Positions 1 through 9,112 of a DNA stretch of 64,000 nucleotides are shown here, piece after piece (the stretch's first letter is position 1; each line of letters starts with the position of its first letter). Source of the DNA: CBDCFV01 sp965261795 (GTDB lineage: Bacteria > Chloroflexota > Dehalococcoidia > Lucifugimonadales > UBA3495); NCBI GenBank assembly GCA_965261795.1, contig OZ253476.1:2170001-2234000 (forward strand), in the 5' to 3' direction. Position numbers and translations under genes: made by a program. The notes under the pieces were generated by a model, which worked only from the letters and a program-made list of their open reading frames with translations, ran no database searches and had not been told where the DNA came from.

Positions 1-1639
1 CCCTGGGATAGGACCTCTCCGTTTCCGCGCTGGTGATGAACTCCAACAAGACTGCTCTGCCGTCCTGTTCCGTAACGCGGCGGGCCCGCTGGAACGCGGG
101 AATGACCTCGGCGGGGTCTTCAATCCGCTCGGCATACCCGCCCATGGCCCGGCCCATATCGGCGTAGTTTCCGCCCAGGTCGCGGGTGTTGTACAGCCGG
201 TGCGAGGCCTGCATAGCATCGGTCTCAACCGCCATGGTGGAGTTGTTGAGCACCACGGTGATTATCGGCAGGTTGGACCGGACCGCAGTCTCGAAGTCCA
301 AGCCCGTCATGCCGAACGCCGCGTCGCCCATGAAGTTGACGCAGACCTTCTCAGGCTTGGCCATCTTTGCGCCGATGACCAACCCCAGCCCGGTGCCCAA
401 GCCATGGGACTTTCCCCAACCCAAGTAGGTGCGCGGCCCGTTGGAGCGGTAGAAGGGCACTATCTGGTCCCTGGGGCTGCCGGAGTCGTGGGTGACGATG
501 GCGTCCTCCGGTGGGATGGCCTGCATGAAGTCCCATATCACCCGGTAGGGATTGATTGGGGCTTGGTTGCTGGTCAGCTTGGCGTTCCACTGCGCCAGCC
601 AAGCGTCGCGGGTCGAGCGAATCTCGTTGGCCGCGGCTTGGTCCCCGGAGCGGCTGTTTCCTACGATGTCCTTGCACGCTTCAATCATCTGCCGCAGGAC
701 CAGCTTGGCGTCCCCGACAATGGGATAATCGATGGCGTAGTCCTTGTTGATGTCCCTGGGGTCGTTGGTTGCTTGAATCATGGTCTTGCCCGGAGGAATG
801 TTCATGCACATGCCATGCTTGGTGAAGCTGCTGCCGATGCCGAACATCACGTCTGCCCGGCTCACGAAGTGACGTACTGTGCCGGACATAACGCCGGTTC
901 CGCTTCCCAGCGCCAAGGGATGTACCTCCGGAAAGGCGCTCTTGCCCAGCAGCGTGGTCATCACCGGGACTTGCAACAACTCGGCCAACTCCACAAGCTC
1001 ATCGGTGGCGTTGGCGTATAGCACCCCCTGCCCGGCGTGAATGACGGGATGCCTGGCGTTGCACAGGGCTTGGGCGGCCGCTTCCACGTCCCTGGGATTG
1101 GCCTGCGCCAGCACCGGCCTGCTGACTTGATAGAAGAAGTCCTCTTCCGCAACTTCCGCCACGGCGACATCGGCGGGGATCTCGACCATCACGGGCCCGG
1201 TCCGGCCTTGGCGCAGCGCGGCGAACGCGCGCCGCATCACCTCCGAAGTCCGCTCGGGGGTGTTGATTTGCTCGATGTATTTGTTCACACCGGCGTAGTT
1301 GGTCATGGAACTGAAATGGGGAAGGATTCCCTGCCGGGAACGAGGATGGCCCAAAGGCAGCAGGAGCACCGGCACCGAGTCGGAGTAGGAAGTAGCTACG
1401 CCGGCGTAAGCGTTTTCCGCCCCCGGGCCGTACTGCATGGCGAACACTCCCATTCGTTCACCGTTGGTGGCCCGGCTGAATCCGTCGGCAATGCCCACCC
1501 CGACCCGCTCCTGGCGGCAAATAATAGGCCGGATGCCTGCCTCGGCAGCCGCCTCGATCATCGGAGTTGTGGGGAAGCAGCTAAGGTTTTCAACCCCTTC
1601 CCGCTTTAGAATTTCGGCGATGGCGTCAACAGTTCGCAT
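1..1639 (-). CDS. TPP-requiring enzyme, acetolactate synthase-like large subunit (C-terminus beyond window)
   Basis: The minus-strand frame starts at an ATG at 1639 behind a GGAGAGG ribosome site and stays open to the window edge, giving about 546 residues, so the extreme C-terminus is missing. The order is that of acetolactate synthase/oxalyl-CoA decarboxylase-type enzymes: an N-terminal pyrimidine-binding domain with the cofactor-activating Glu in CRQERVGVGIADG, a central domain, and a C-terminal TPP-binding domain with a GDAAFGMTG...NN motif. Such enzymes use thiamine diphosphate and Mg2+ to decarboxylate or ligate 2-oxo acids or acyl-CoAs in the cytosol. The substrate cannot be told from sequence. 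No regulatory small subunit lies next to it, which argues against an ordinary branched-chain amino acid role. Confidence 0.88.
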   Translation of the reverse strand, partial: MRTVDAIAEILKREGVENLSCFPTTPMIEAAAEAGIRPIICRQERVGVGIADGFSRATNGERMGVFAMQYGPGAENAYAGVATSYSDSVPVLLLPLGHPRSRQGILPHFSSMTNYAGVNKYIEQINTPERTSEVMRRAFAALRQGRTGPVMVEIPADVAVAEVAEEDFFYQVSRPVLAQANPRDVEAAAQALCNARHPVIHAGQGVLYANATDELVELAELLQVPVMTTLLGKSAFPEVHPLALGSGTGVMSGTVRHFVSRADVMFGIGSSFTKHGMCMNIPPGKTMIQATNDPRDINKDYAIDYPIVGDAKLVLRQMIEACKDIVGNSRSGDQAAANEIRSTRDAWLAQWNAKLTSNQAPINPYRVIWDFMQAIPPEDAIVTHDSGSPRDQIVPFYRSNGPRTYLGWGKSHGLGTGLGLVIGAKMAKPEKVCVNFMGDAAFGMTGLDFETAVRSNLPIITVVLNNSTMAVETDAMQASHRLYNTRDLGGNYADMGRAMGGYAERIEDPAEVIPAFQRARRVTEQDGRAVLLEFITSAETERSYPR

Positions 1640-1790
1640 TTCCCCTCTCCTGTTCCAAGTGGTCGTGTCTTCAGGAATGCCCCGCTTGCGGAGAATCTTG
1701 CCCAGCAGGGGGCGGGTGGACACCGAGAGTATATCATCAGGCGGGCTTGAAGTGGCGCGGAAGGGAAGTGCAGCGCAACGGGGAGCCTTC

Positions 1791-2243
1791 CTAATACTCG
1801 CGAAAGCGCCAAGCCCTGAAGATGTAAAAGATGCCCGCGAACAGATTTGTCCCGAGGGCGGCGATTACTATCGCGCCGATAAAGGGAGGGGTCCTGAAGG
1901 AGGCCCCCGGGTTGTACATGCCTTCCGGGAACAACATTTGGCTTAGAACCCAACCGCACCACGAACCGGCCACGCCTCCAGCCAACACCAGTACGACGTG
2001 AATCGCCAACACCGGTTTGGAAACCTCCGGCTTGAGCCAGCCCAAAAAGCCGCCGATACCTGCGCCTACACCGGAGCCAACGAGCAAAAAGCCGAGGGGC
2101 AGCGTTTGGCCCTGGGGAGCGATCAGCCAAGCGGCGAAAAATCCGCCCAAAGACAAAAACATGCCTAAAACGACGCCGAATATCAGCCTGACGCCAACCG
2201 TCGTAGTGAGTCCCATGGCCGTTACCAAGGCTGGGGTTGGCAA
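1791..2243 (-). CDS. Small integral membrane protein, unknown function
   Basis: A 150-residue protein dominated by about four hydrophobic segments, rich in Gly, Val and Leu, with short charged turns (for example GWLKPEVSKP) and a basic C-terminal tail ending in RAWRFREY. The longest reading begins at a TTG at 2243. An ATG at 2216 (MGLTTTVG) is an alternative, and neither has a clear Shine-Dalgarno. No family recognised; it resembles generic small four-helix inner-membrane proteins. It lies 151 bp upstream of the TPP enzyme on the same strand and may be co-transcribed with it. Confidence 0.6.
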   Translation of the reverse strand: MPTPALVTAMGLTTTVGVRLIFGVVLGMFLSLGGFFAAWLIAPQGQTLPLGFLLVGSGVGAGIGGFLGWLKPEVSKPVLAIHVVLVLAGGVAGSWCGWVLSQMLFPEGMYNPGASFRTPPFIGAIVIAALGTNLFAGIFYIFRAWRFREY

Positions 2244-2601
2244 ACCATGCCTGGAGCATGGATGTGGAGGTTCATAAACACCTTAAGTGTCCCTGAAAGG
2301 GTGATACTGCCGTATGTCTGATGCCTCATCATATCCTAACACAACCTCTTTCCTGACGTCGTAGAGCCGATATTCGGCTGCTTTCAATGCAACATAACAA
2401 GATACGGCATGACATGGGAATTAATGACGAATAGTCTGTACATGCTCTATATCATTCTGTGGTTGACATATTCCGTGGTTGACAAATTCAAGTTAAACAT
2501 ATTAAATATCGCGATAATACCGCTGTATTCGTATATGTTTCCGCTCTTAACCGCGACGGTATTGCTTGAAGGGTCGACTTAACTGCCTGGAGGAAAAAGA
2601 C
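2244..2601. other. Intergenic, divergent promoter region
   Basis: This 358-bp gap separates the divergent membrane-protein and ABC-transporter genes. From about 2330 it is clearly more AT-rich than its surroundings and contains two TTGACA hexamers (2463-2468 and 2479-2484). No ORF or repeat element was recognised. Confidence 0.6.
2479..2507 (+). promoter_or_regulatory. Candidate sigma-70-type promoter of the ABC importer
   Basis: A consensus TTGACA at 2479-2484 is followed after 17 bp by TTAAAT at 2502-2507, a 4/6 match to the -10 box. A second TTGACA lies 16 bp upstream at 2463-2468 without an obvious -10 partner. The pair lies about 95-120 bp before the substrate-binding protein start. Sequence reading only. 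Confidence 0.5.
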
Positions 2602-4515
2602 ATGACGCGACGCTGGTTTCGGGTTCTCTTAGTTTCGAGTTTATTGTCATTTGTCTTGGCAAGCATTGTCGCGTGCGGAGGGGGTGCTCCCGCGGCTCCC
2701 GCGGCAACGGCGATGCCAAAAGCTGAGGAAAAAATGGCGGCGACCGAAGCTCCCAAGGCTGAGGAAAAAATGGCGGCGACCGAAGCTCCCAAGGCTGAGG
2801 AAAAAATGGAAGCCACCGCAGCCCCAATGAAGACGGACGCGCCCGCATCAGCGGAAGCGGCCGGCACGATAACCATAGCAGTCCTTGGGACGCGGACCGG
2901 GTCCGGCATTCCCAGATTCTGTACCGCCGGTTGCGCCGAGACCATTTACCAGATCGGCATCGCCGAAACACTGTTCATGTCGGACTGGAAGGATGACGTG
3001 ACCGGCAGCGAAGTCGAAATTAAACCTCGCTTGGCGCTCAGTTGGGATTTTGACCAGGATAACGTACCCCCAACCTACGTTGACTTCAAGATCAGGCAGG
3101 GTGTCAAGTTTCAAAACGGCATGGACATGACTGCCGCCGACGTGGCTTGGAGCTTCAATGACGCCAACGGGCGCACCAACCCCGACAGCACCCACGGGCA
3201 AGCGGGAGACTTCGCTCCCCTGATCGACCGCATGGAAGTATTGGACGACGAGACCGTCCGTCTCCACTACTTCTCCTTCGACAGTCGGGGCATTCTCCAC
3301 AGGTTCAGTACCTTCTGGCAGAGCGCCGGCATCTTCAGCAAACAACTGTTCGACGAGTATGTATTGGAGATGGGCGAAGAACAGGCCGTGGAAAAGATGC
3401 GGGATACAGTGGTTGGGACAGGGCCTTACCAAGTCGTCGAATGGGAAAAGAACACTCGTATCGTCGTGGAAGCGGTGCCCGAGCACTGGCGCGCACCCGC
3501 CACAGTTCAAACCGTAAGGATTCTTGAGGTGCCGGAAACCGCCGGACGCGCGGCGGGCCTTGAAACCGGCGACTGGCAAATCGCGGGAGAGTTGGCTTCC
3601 AAGGATGTAGTCGCCCTGCGCGACAAGGGATACCAGATCCAGGACCGCACCGGGCTGATCCGGCTCTTCGCGTTATACTTCTCCGGTAATTACTGGGAGA
3701 AGGAGCATATATTGACCAGCGAGGCCCTTGACCTGACAGGCTTGGAGACAGCGCTCGAATCTAACATACCTTGGGTCGGCAATCCTGACGATCCCGACTC
3801 CATGGAACGCGCCAGGAAGGTCCGGTGGGCTTTGGCCATGACCATTCCCCAGCAGGAGATCTTCGATAACATCCTGCAAGGCATCGGCGAGCCAGTGGAG
3901 ATTGGCTATATCTCCATCAACGACGCCTCCTGGCAGGACAAGTGGGAGGTCCCCTTCGACCCGGTGAAGGCCAAGCAATACATGGAGGAAGCGGGCTACG
4001 GCGACGGGTTCGATATACCTGTGTGGGTGGGCCCCAGCGGAGCAGTGCCCGAGTTCGGGAAGACTATCGCCGGCTCTTGGCTGACACATTTGAACGTTAA
4101 TATGAAATTGGAAAACGTTCAATACAGCAAGTTCAGACCTGGTTTGGTCCAACGCACAACTTCCACTCCCTGGATATCTACCGCAGACGATGGACGGAAC
4201 ATTTTCCCATTCCATTTCGCTAAGGGGGCTCCAACCAGTTCCTTCACTAGGGGAGGGTTTGGCGCCGGGCTTGAGAACCCGTTCTCGGCTGAAACGATGC
4301 TCAAGATGAGCCAGGAGAATGACCCGGAGAAGCGGGCCCCACTGGCGGAAGCTTATTTTGACTATATGCACCAAGAAATGTTGATGCCCGGCGTGGCCGG
4401 TGTCCCGTGGATTCAAGTGTACGATCCCAAGGTAATCTGCGGTTGGAAGCCGTGGCCTGGAGCCAACAGCAATCTCAGCGGGTTCGCCAGCGCTGAGTCA
4501 TTGGTGCTGTGCTAG
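2602..4515 (+). CDS. ABC transporter substrate-binding lipoprotein, family 5 (peptide/nickel type)
   Basis: The start is the ATG at 2602, 8 bp after GGAGG (2589-2593), giving 637 residues. The N-terminus is a lipoprotein signal: Thr-Arg-Arg, a hydrophobic stretch, and a lipobox ending ASIVAC, so the mature protein should be lipid-anchored at the outer face of the membrane. A low-complexity linker of 12-residue repeats (K-A-E-E-K-M-A-A-T-E-A-P) follows. After it comes a long SBP_bac_5-like domain with the family phrase VDFKIRQGVKFQNG near its start. Family members capture oligopeptides, but also sugars or opines, for import. It is followed by two permeases and two ATPases on the same strand, forming a complete importer. 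The ligand is not predictable here. Confidence 0.9.
   Translation: MTRRWFRVLLVSSLLSFVLASIVACGGGAPAAPAATAMPKAEEKMAATEAPKAEEKMAATEAPKAEEKMEATAAPMKTDAPASAEAAGTITIAVLGTRTGSGIPRFCTAGCAETIYQIGIAETLFMSDWKDDVTGSEVEIKPRLALSWDFDQDNVPPTYVDFKIRQGVKFQNGMDMTAADVAWSFNDANGRTNPDSTHGQAGDFAPLIDRMEVLDDETVRLHYFSFDSRGILHRFSTFWQSAGIFSKQLFDEYVLEMGEEQAVEKMRDTVVGTGPYQVVEWEKNTRIVVEAVPEHWRAPATVQTVRILEVPETAGRAAGLETGDWQIAGELASKDVVALRDKGYQIQDRTGLIRLFALYFSGNYWEKEHILTSEALDLTGLETALESNIPWVGNPDDPDSMERARKVRWALAMTIPQQEIFDNILQGIGEPVEIGYISINDASWQDKWEVPFDPVKAKQYMEEAGYGDGFDIPVWVGPSGAVPEFGKTIAGSWLTHLNVNMKLENVQYSKFRPGLVQRTTSTPWISTADDGRNIFPFHFAKGAPTSSFTRGGFGAGLENPFSAETMLKMSQENDPEKRAPLAEAYFDYMHQEMLMPGVAGVPWIQVYDPKVICGWKPWPGANSNLSGFASAESLVLC
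2718..2825 (+). repeat. 36-bp in-frame tandem repeat (about three units)
   Basis: Units begin at 2718, 2754 and 2790. The first two are nearly identical and the third is degenerate. Each encodes a 12-residue Lys/Glu/Ala/Pro-rich segment between the lipobox and the binding domain. It is likely a flexible tether whose length can change by slippage. Confidence 0.85.
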
Positions 4516-4525
4516 AAGGCCGTTT

Positions 4526-4560
4526 GGAAGGCCCTTCTATGTTTGGGAGAAGGGCCTTCC
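4526..4560 (+). terminator. Hairpin after the binding-protein gene (attenuator or processing stem)
   Basis: A perfect 13-bp inverted repeat (4526-4538 with 4548-4560) with a 9-nt loop starts 10 bp after the stop codon. No T-run follows, so it is more like a 3'-stabilising or partial-termination stem that would let the binding protein be made in excess of the permeases. Confidence 0.6.
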
Positions 4561-4594
4561 TGCACTCTCTAACAGTGAGAACAAACTCTCGGGA

Positions 4595-4711
4595 CATCCT
4601 CTTAGCGCTCGGCCTAAGAGGATGTTTGGTACCGGAAAGGTCCAAGGGTAGGAACGAAGGGTGCTGACTTGGACAGCCCACCCCTTTAGGCTTGCGGACG
4701 GACTGTCCAAG
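4595..4711 (+). repeat. Two further inverted repeats in the binding protein-permease gap
   Basis: A perfect 11-bp inverted repeat spans 4595-4605 and 4614-4624 with an 8-nt loop. A 9-bp inverted repeat follows (4668-4676 with 4703-4711). With the hairpin at 4526-4560 they fill most of the 302-bp gap before the first permease, which holds no other gene. Confidence 0.6.
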
Positions 4712-4817
4712 CATTAATCTGCAATAGTACCTGTTTGTTGTCTGGAATCTATAGCGACGGAGCTTGGTAGCCAACCCACGGGCGGCAGTTTATTCTTCAA
4801 TTGGCCTGGAGGCCGCG

Positions 4818-5756
4818 TTGCAACAGTTCCTTCTGAGACGCTTCTTTTACACGCTCCTGGCGCTCATCGGTGCTACGGTGCTGGTATTTGCCCTCTCCAG
4901 GGTGATGGGGGACCCCAGACTGATTTACGCCCAAGAGGGCGGCTACGGTATTCCCGAAGCAACTTGGGAAAAGCTTGGCGAGGAGATGGGTCTGGATAAA
5001 CCCGTGATATTCCAGTACGCCATCTGGTTAGGTAAAGCCGTTAGAGGAGATTTGGGGAACTCCCTCCTGGATCAAAGGCCGGTGTCCGAGATCATCGTCA
5101 CCCGAATCGGCGCTACATTTCGTTTGGCGGCAGTGGCATGGGCGTTCGCCACGATAGTAGGCATTCCGCTGGGCGTGGTATCGGCGGTGAAGCGAGGAGG
5201 CATATGGGATGCTATAGCCCGTGTGTTTGCCTTGCTGGGCCAGACGCTGCCGCCTTTTTGGATCGGTATCATGGGCATATTGATATTCGGGGTCAAATTA
5301 GGATGGGTGCCTGCCGCGTACCAGTACGACTCAGGGCTGAACCTGAACAGCTACGTCTTGCCCGCATTGACACTGGGCTGGTTCGCCGCCGCCGGCTATA
5401 TGAGGCTCACCCGCTCGGCAATGCTGGAAGTACTGGACATGGAATACATGAAACTGGCCCGGGCCAAGGGAGTAGGCGGGTCGGTACTGGTGTGGAAGCA
5501 TGCGTTCAGGAATGCCATCATCGCCCCCCTTACGTTCTCTTCCCTGATCCTGGCTGGCTTTATCACCGGGACGGTGGTGGTGGAGACCGTGTTCGCTTGG
5601 CCGGGGTTGGGAAGGCTGGCCGTGGAAGCAACAGTAGACAATGATTTCGCACTAATGACCGGCTGTGTGCTGCTCTTTACTCTGATGTATGTGGGGGTCA
5701 ACTTCGTTACCGACGTAATATACGCCTACGTCGACCCCCGCATCCGCTACGCATAG
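4818..5756 (+). CDS. ABC transporter permease, DppB/OppB type
   Basis: A TTG at 4818, 5 bp after GGAGG (4808-4812), is chosen as start. An upstream TTG at 4764 has no ribosome site and would add 18 non-family residues. The 312-residue protein begins QQFLLRRFFYTLLALIGATV, the usual first helix of DppB permeases. It has about six membrane segments and the cytoplasmic EAA-type loop in the region YMKLARAKGVGGSVLVWKHA that contacts the ATPases. It forms the import channel with the next permease. Confidence 0.93.
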   Translation: MQQFLLRRFFYTLLALIGATVLVFALSRVMGDPRLIYAQEGGYGIPEATWEKLGEEMGLDKPVIFQYAIWLGKAVRGDLGNSLLDQRPVSEIIVTRIGATFRLAAVAWAFATIVGIPLGVVSAVKRGGIWDAIARVFALLGQTLPPFWIGIMGILIFGVKLGWVPAAYQYDSGLNLNSYVLPALTLGWFAAAGYMRLTRSAMLEVLDMEYMKLARAKGVGGSVLVWKHAFRNAIIAPLTFSSLILAGFITGTVVVETVFAWPGLGRLAVEATVDNDFALMTGCVLLFTLMYVGVNFVTDVIYAYVDPRIRYA

Positions 5757-5763
5757 GGGAATC

Positions 5764-6855
5764 ATGGCTGCCAAAGCAGAGTTGTTTGTCTCACGCAAGA
5801 CTTGGGTGTCTCAAGCCCAGGAAATGGTTTCCACCCTTCGCCGTTGGCCCATGGTGTCCACCTTTGTCTTGGTGGCGCTGGTTATCATCGGGATATTCGG
5901 CCCTCCTATCAAGATCGGAGGATTGGAGTATCCTGGGTTTGCGCCCTATGGGTACGCCGAAGGTACTTCGACAGACCGTAACATTGCCCCTTTCTGGTCC
6001 AGTGAAAAGACCACCCCAAAAACAGTGGTTCAAAGTGTAAACCAGTTTCGTGCAGAGGCCACCTCTCAAATTTCCTTGCGAAACGCCCGGGTGATTAATC
6101 CGGACGCCCAACTGGGCGATCAAGTTGCGGTAGTGCTGCAAAAGGGCGGCAGTTCGGCGCATTGGCTGGGCACCGATGAAGTAGGATGGGATATACTGAG
6201 CCGGCTGATCCACGCTGCCAGGGTTACCTTGTTTGTCGCGGCCATCTCCTTGTTGAGCGGCTTGGTGGTGGGCACGGGTTTGGGGCTGATTGCGGGGTAC
6301 GCCGACCAAATATCGCCCAGGTTTGGCCGTCATCTGGATGAGATCATCATGCGGTTGGTGGATATCTGGTTGGGGTTGCCCTTCCTGATAGTTGCTCTGG
6401 CCTTGGTTATCGTGCTGGGACAGAACTTCGCTGTCCTTTATGGCCTGCTGGCCCTTCTGGCTTGGACGCCGTTCGTACGCAATGTCCGGGCTGAAGTGCT
6501 GACCCTGAAAGAGCGGGACTATGTGGCCTTGGCCAAGGTAGCTGGGGCCGGCACGTTTCGTATTCTGACAACCCACATACTTCCGGGCGTGACCAACACA
6601 GTGATCGTCATCGCTACTTTGCGGGTAGGACAACTGATCCTGGCCGAGGCTATACTTAGCTTCCTGGGAGCGGGAGTGCCTCCCCCGAAGCCTTCCTGGG
6701 GAGCGATGATAGCGGACGGTAGAACCTATTTAGCCGACGCGTGGTGGATCGCTTTCTTCCCCGGCGTGTGCATCTTCTTGGTGGTGATGGCGCTCAACTT
6801 CCTGGGGGATTGGGCCCGTGACCGTTTCGACCCCAGGCTGAGGCAATTAGAGTGA
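5764..6855 (+). CDS. ABC transporter permease, DppC/OppC type with long periplasmic loop
   Basis: The ATG at 5764 lies 7 bp after the previous stop behind GGGGA, giving 363 residues. After the first membrane helix (about residues 30-46) there is an unusually long, mostly hydrophilic stretch of about 90 residues before the family phrase HWLGTDEVGWDILSRLI. The remaining helices and the EAA loop (RDYVALAKVAGAGTFRIL) are normal. It is the second half of the channel. The loop should face the binding protein and may reflect adaptation to a particular ligand. Confidence 0.93.
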   Translation: MAAKAELFVSRKTWVSQAQEMVSTLRRWPMVSTFVLVALVIIGIFGPPIKIGGLEYPGFAPYGYAEGTSTDRNIAPFWSSEKTTPKTVVQSVNQFRAEATSQISLRNARVINPDAQLGDQVAVVLQKGGSSAHWLGTDEVGWDILSRLIHAARVTLFVAAISLLSGLVVGTGLGLIAGYADQISPRFGRHLDEIIMRLVDIWLGLPFLIVALALVIVLGQNFAVLYGLLALLAWTPFVRNVRAEVLTLKERDYVALAKVAGAGTFRILTTHILPGVTNTVIVIATLRVGQLILAEAILSFLGAGVPPPKPSWGAMIADGRTYLADAWWIAFFPGVCIFLVVMALNFLGDWARDRFDPRLRQLE

Positions 6856-6898
6856 AAGGGCCCCGATTTCAATATTCCATAGGTAGGTTCGGAACATC

Positions 6899-7885
6899 GT
6901 GACGACAATCGACAAGACCTCCGACGTAGTATTGGACGTAAAAGACCTGCGGACCTATTTCCGCACTAGATGGGGGACTGTCAAAGCGGTTGACGGGGTG
7001 AATTTCGACCTTCGGCGAGGAGAAACCCTCGGAATCGTAGGAGAATCGGGTTGCGGCAAATCGGTCACCATGCTTTCGCTGATGCGGCTTATTCCATCGC
7101 CCCCAGGGCGGATCGTGGAGGGGAGCATCGTGCTCGACGGGCAAGACCTGCTCGGTCTGTCGGAAGATGAGATGACCAAGGTGCGAGGAAGTAAGATCGG
7201 GCTAATCATCCAGGACCCCATGTCTTCTTTGAACCCCGTGTTTACCATAGGCAGCCAAGTGACCGAGGCCATCAGGATTCATCAGGATATTCCGAAGAGG
7301 GCCTTGATGGAGAGGGCTCTGGATGTACTGCGGAAGGTAAACATACCCGCGGCGGAGACCAGGATTCGCGACTACCCCCACCAGATGAGCGGCGGTATGC
7401 GCCAGAGAGTTGTGGGTGCCATCGGAATTTCCTGCCAGCCCATGGTGCTGATTGCAGACGAGCCGACAACGTCTCTAGACGTTACTATCCAAGCCCAGTA
7501 CCTTAATCTGCTGAAAGACCTGCAACGGCAGTCCGACATGTCGCTCATATTCATCACCCACGATTTCGGTATCGTCGCCAAGATGTGCGACCGTGTGGCG
7601 GTGATGTATGCTGGCAAAATCGTGGAAATGGGAAGCGTGAGAGACATCTTCAACAACGCATCCCATCCATATACGGAAGCTCTCCTGGCCTCGGTGCCCA
7701 CGATGGAAGAGGACGTGGACCGTCTTTACGCCATCGAAGGGCAACCGCCCACCCTTCACGATCTTCCTGTTGGTTGTGCGTTTGCTGACCGTTGCGCTTA
7801 CGCGATGGACCGTTGCCGCCAGGAATACCCGCCGGAATTCCCGGTAAACGAGGGTCATTACTCTGCTTGTTGGAAATTAGCATGA
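6899..7885 (+). CDS. ABC transporter ATP-binding protein, DppD/OppD type
   Basis: GTG start at 6899, 328 residues. Visible motifs are Walker A GESGCGKS (residues 48-55), a Q-loop in IIQDPMSSLNP, the signature MSGGMRQR, Walker B VLIADEPTTSLD, and the switch His in FITHDFGIVAK. The C-terminal extension carries the Cys-rich oligopeptide-ATPase motif CAFADRCAYAMDRC, which can bind an iron-sulfur cluster in some relatives. It powers the importer with the next gene, whose ATG overlaps its TGA. Confidence 0.95.
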   Translation: MTTIDKTSDVVLDVKDLRTYFRTRWGTVKAVDGVNFDLRRGETLGIVGESGCGKSVTMLSLMRLIPSPPGRIVEGSIVLDGQDLLGLSEDEMTKVRGSKIGLIIQDPMSSLNPVFTIGSQVTEAIRIHQDIPKRALMERALDVLRKVNIPAAETRIRDYPHQMSGGMRQRVVGAIGISCQPMVLIADEPTTSLDVTIQAQYLNLLKDLQRQSDMSLIFITHDFGIVAKMCDRVAVMYAGKIVEMGSVRDIFNNASHPYTEALLASVPTMEEDVDRLYAIEGQPPTLHDLPVGCAFADRCAYAMDRCRQEYPPEFPVNEGHYSACWKLA

Positions 7886-8886
7886 CTACGCCCGCCCTCC
7901 GCGACAACGAAGTCCAACCCGGCCAAGTGCTGCTGGAAGCCCGGGGCCTGAAAAAACACTTCCCGGTCACCAGGGGCATTGTGCTTTCCCGGGTTACGGG
8001 ATGGATCAAGGCGGTGGATGGTGTTTCCTTCCAGCTTCGCGCCGGCGAAACTCTGGGCATCGTGGGCGAGTCGGGTTGCGGCAAGACCACAACCGCCAAG
8101 ATGGTCCTTATGCTGGAGGATCCCACGGGTGGCAACATCCTGTTTCATGGGGAGGATGTCCATAAGGCCAGCGATGCCGAGAGGCGGGAGTACAGGAGCT
8201 CGGTGCAAGCGGTGTTCCAGGACCCGTGGAGTTCCCTTAACCCGCGAATGCGGGTAAAGGACTTGATCGCGGAGCCGCTGGTCATCAACGGCCAGTTATC
8301 CAGGAGGGAAATCCGTGACCGGGTGATGGGGTTGTTGGAAAACGTCGGATTAAGTCCCTACCACGCCGAGCTTTACCCCCACGAATTCAGCGGCGGGCAA
8401 CGGCAACGGCTGGCAATCGCCAGGGCCTTGTCTTTGAATCCTAAGATCATCGTGCTTGACGAACCGGTGTCGGCGCTGGATGTCTCCATCAGGGCCCAGA
8501 TCATGAACCTGCTCAAGGACCTGCAGAAGGAATATGGCATCAGCTATTTGTTGATCGCCCACCACTTGGCGACGGTGCGGTACATGTGTAACTGGGTGGC
8601 CGTGATGTACTTGGGGCAGATAGTGGAGTTAGCGGAGGTCCGGGAGCTCTTCAGCAATCCGTTGCACCCCTACACCAAGGCTTTGATGTCCGCGGCGCTG
8701 CCCTCTCACCCCGACGTACAGCAAGAGGAGATGGTATTAGCGGGTGAGGTGCCTTCGCCATTAAATCCGCCCGACGGGTGCCACTTTCATCCCCGTTGCC
8801 CTTTTGTGATGGACCATTGCTCTGTTGAGATACCTCAGGTTATAGAAGTAACACCGAACCATTTCGTGTCTTGCCACTTGTATTAG
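7882..8886 (+). CDS. ABC transporter ATP-binding protein, DppF/OppF type
   Basis: The ATG at 7882 overlaps the preceding stop (ATGA), showing translational coupling; 334 residues. Walker A GESGCGKT is at residues 62-69, followed by VFQDPWSSLNPRMRV, the signature FSGGQRQRL, Walker B KIIVLDEPVSALD, and a switch region LLIAHHLATVR in which the usual His-Asp is His-His. The C-terminal oligopeptide-type motif is FHPRCPFVMDHC. Last gene of the importer operon. Confidence 0.95.
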   Translation: MTTPALRDNEVQPGQVLLEARGLKKHFPVTRGIVLSRVTGWIKAVDGVSFQLRAGETLGIVGESGCGKTTTAKMVLMLEDPTGGNILFHGEDVHKASDAERREYRSSVQAVFQDPWSSLNPRMRVKDLIAEPLVINGQLSRREIRDRVMGLLENVGLSPYHAELYPHEFSGGQRQRLAIARALSLNPKIIVLDEPVSALDVSIRAQIMNLLKDLQKEYGISYLLIAHHLATVRYMCNWVAVMYLGQIVELAEVRELFSNPLHPYTKALMSAALPSHPDVQQEEMVLAGEVPSPLNPPDGCHFHPRCPFVMDHCSVEIPQVIEVTPNHFVSCHLY

Positions 8887-9112
8887 GTTAGCTTGGTTCC
8901 TAACGGCCCTTGGCAGCGGATGACTCTGGTGCCCGGCAGGCCATTTCCAGCTTTCTTCCGGCTCCAAACTCCTTTGATTCCATTACACTCTCGCGTGAGA
9001 CTTCTAAGTCCCCTCTGACGGTCTAAGAATGGTCGGTGTTAGCATTAAGATGGAACGGCTAGAGTAGCCGCGTCGTAGTTTTGCGCTATTGCAGGGAGGT
9101 AGTCTGCCCGAA

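Noticed and set aside
200..1609. Two long plus-strand frames opposite the TPP enzyme
   Set aside because: They are antisense to a clearly homologous protein and lack family features.
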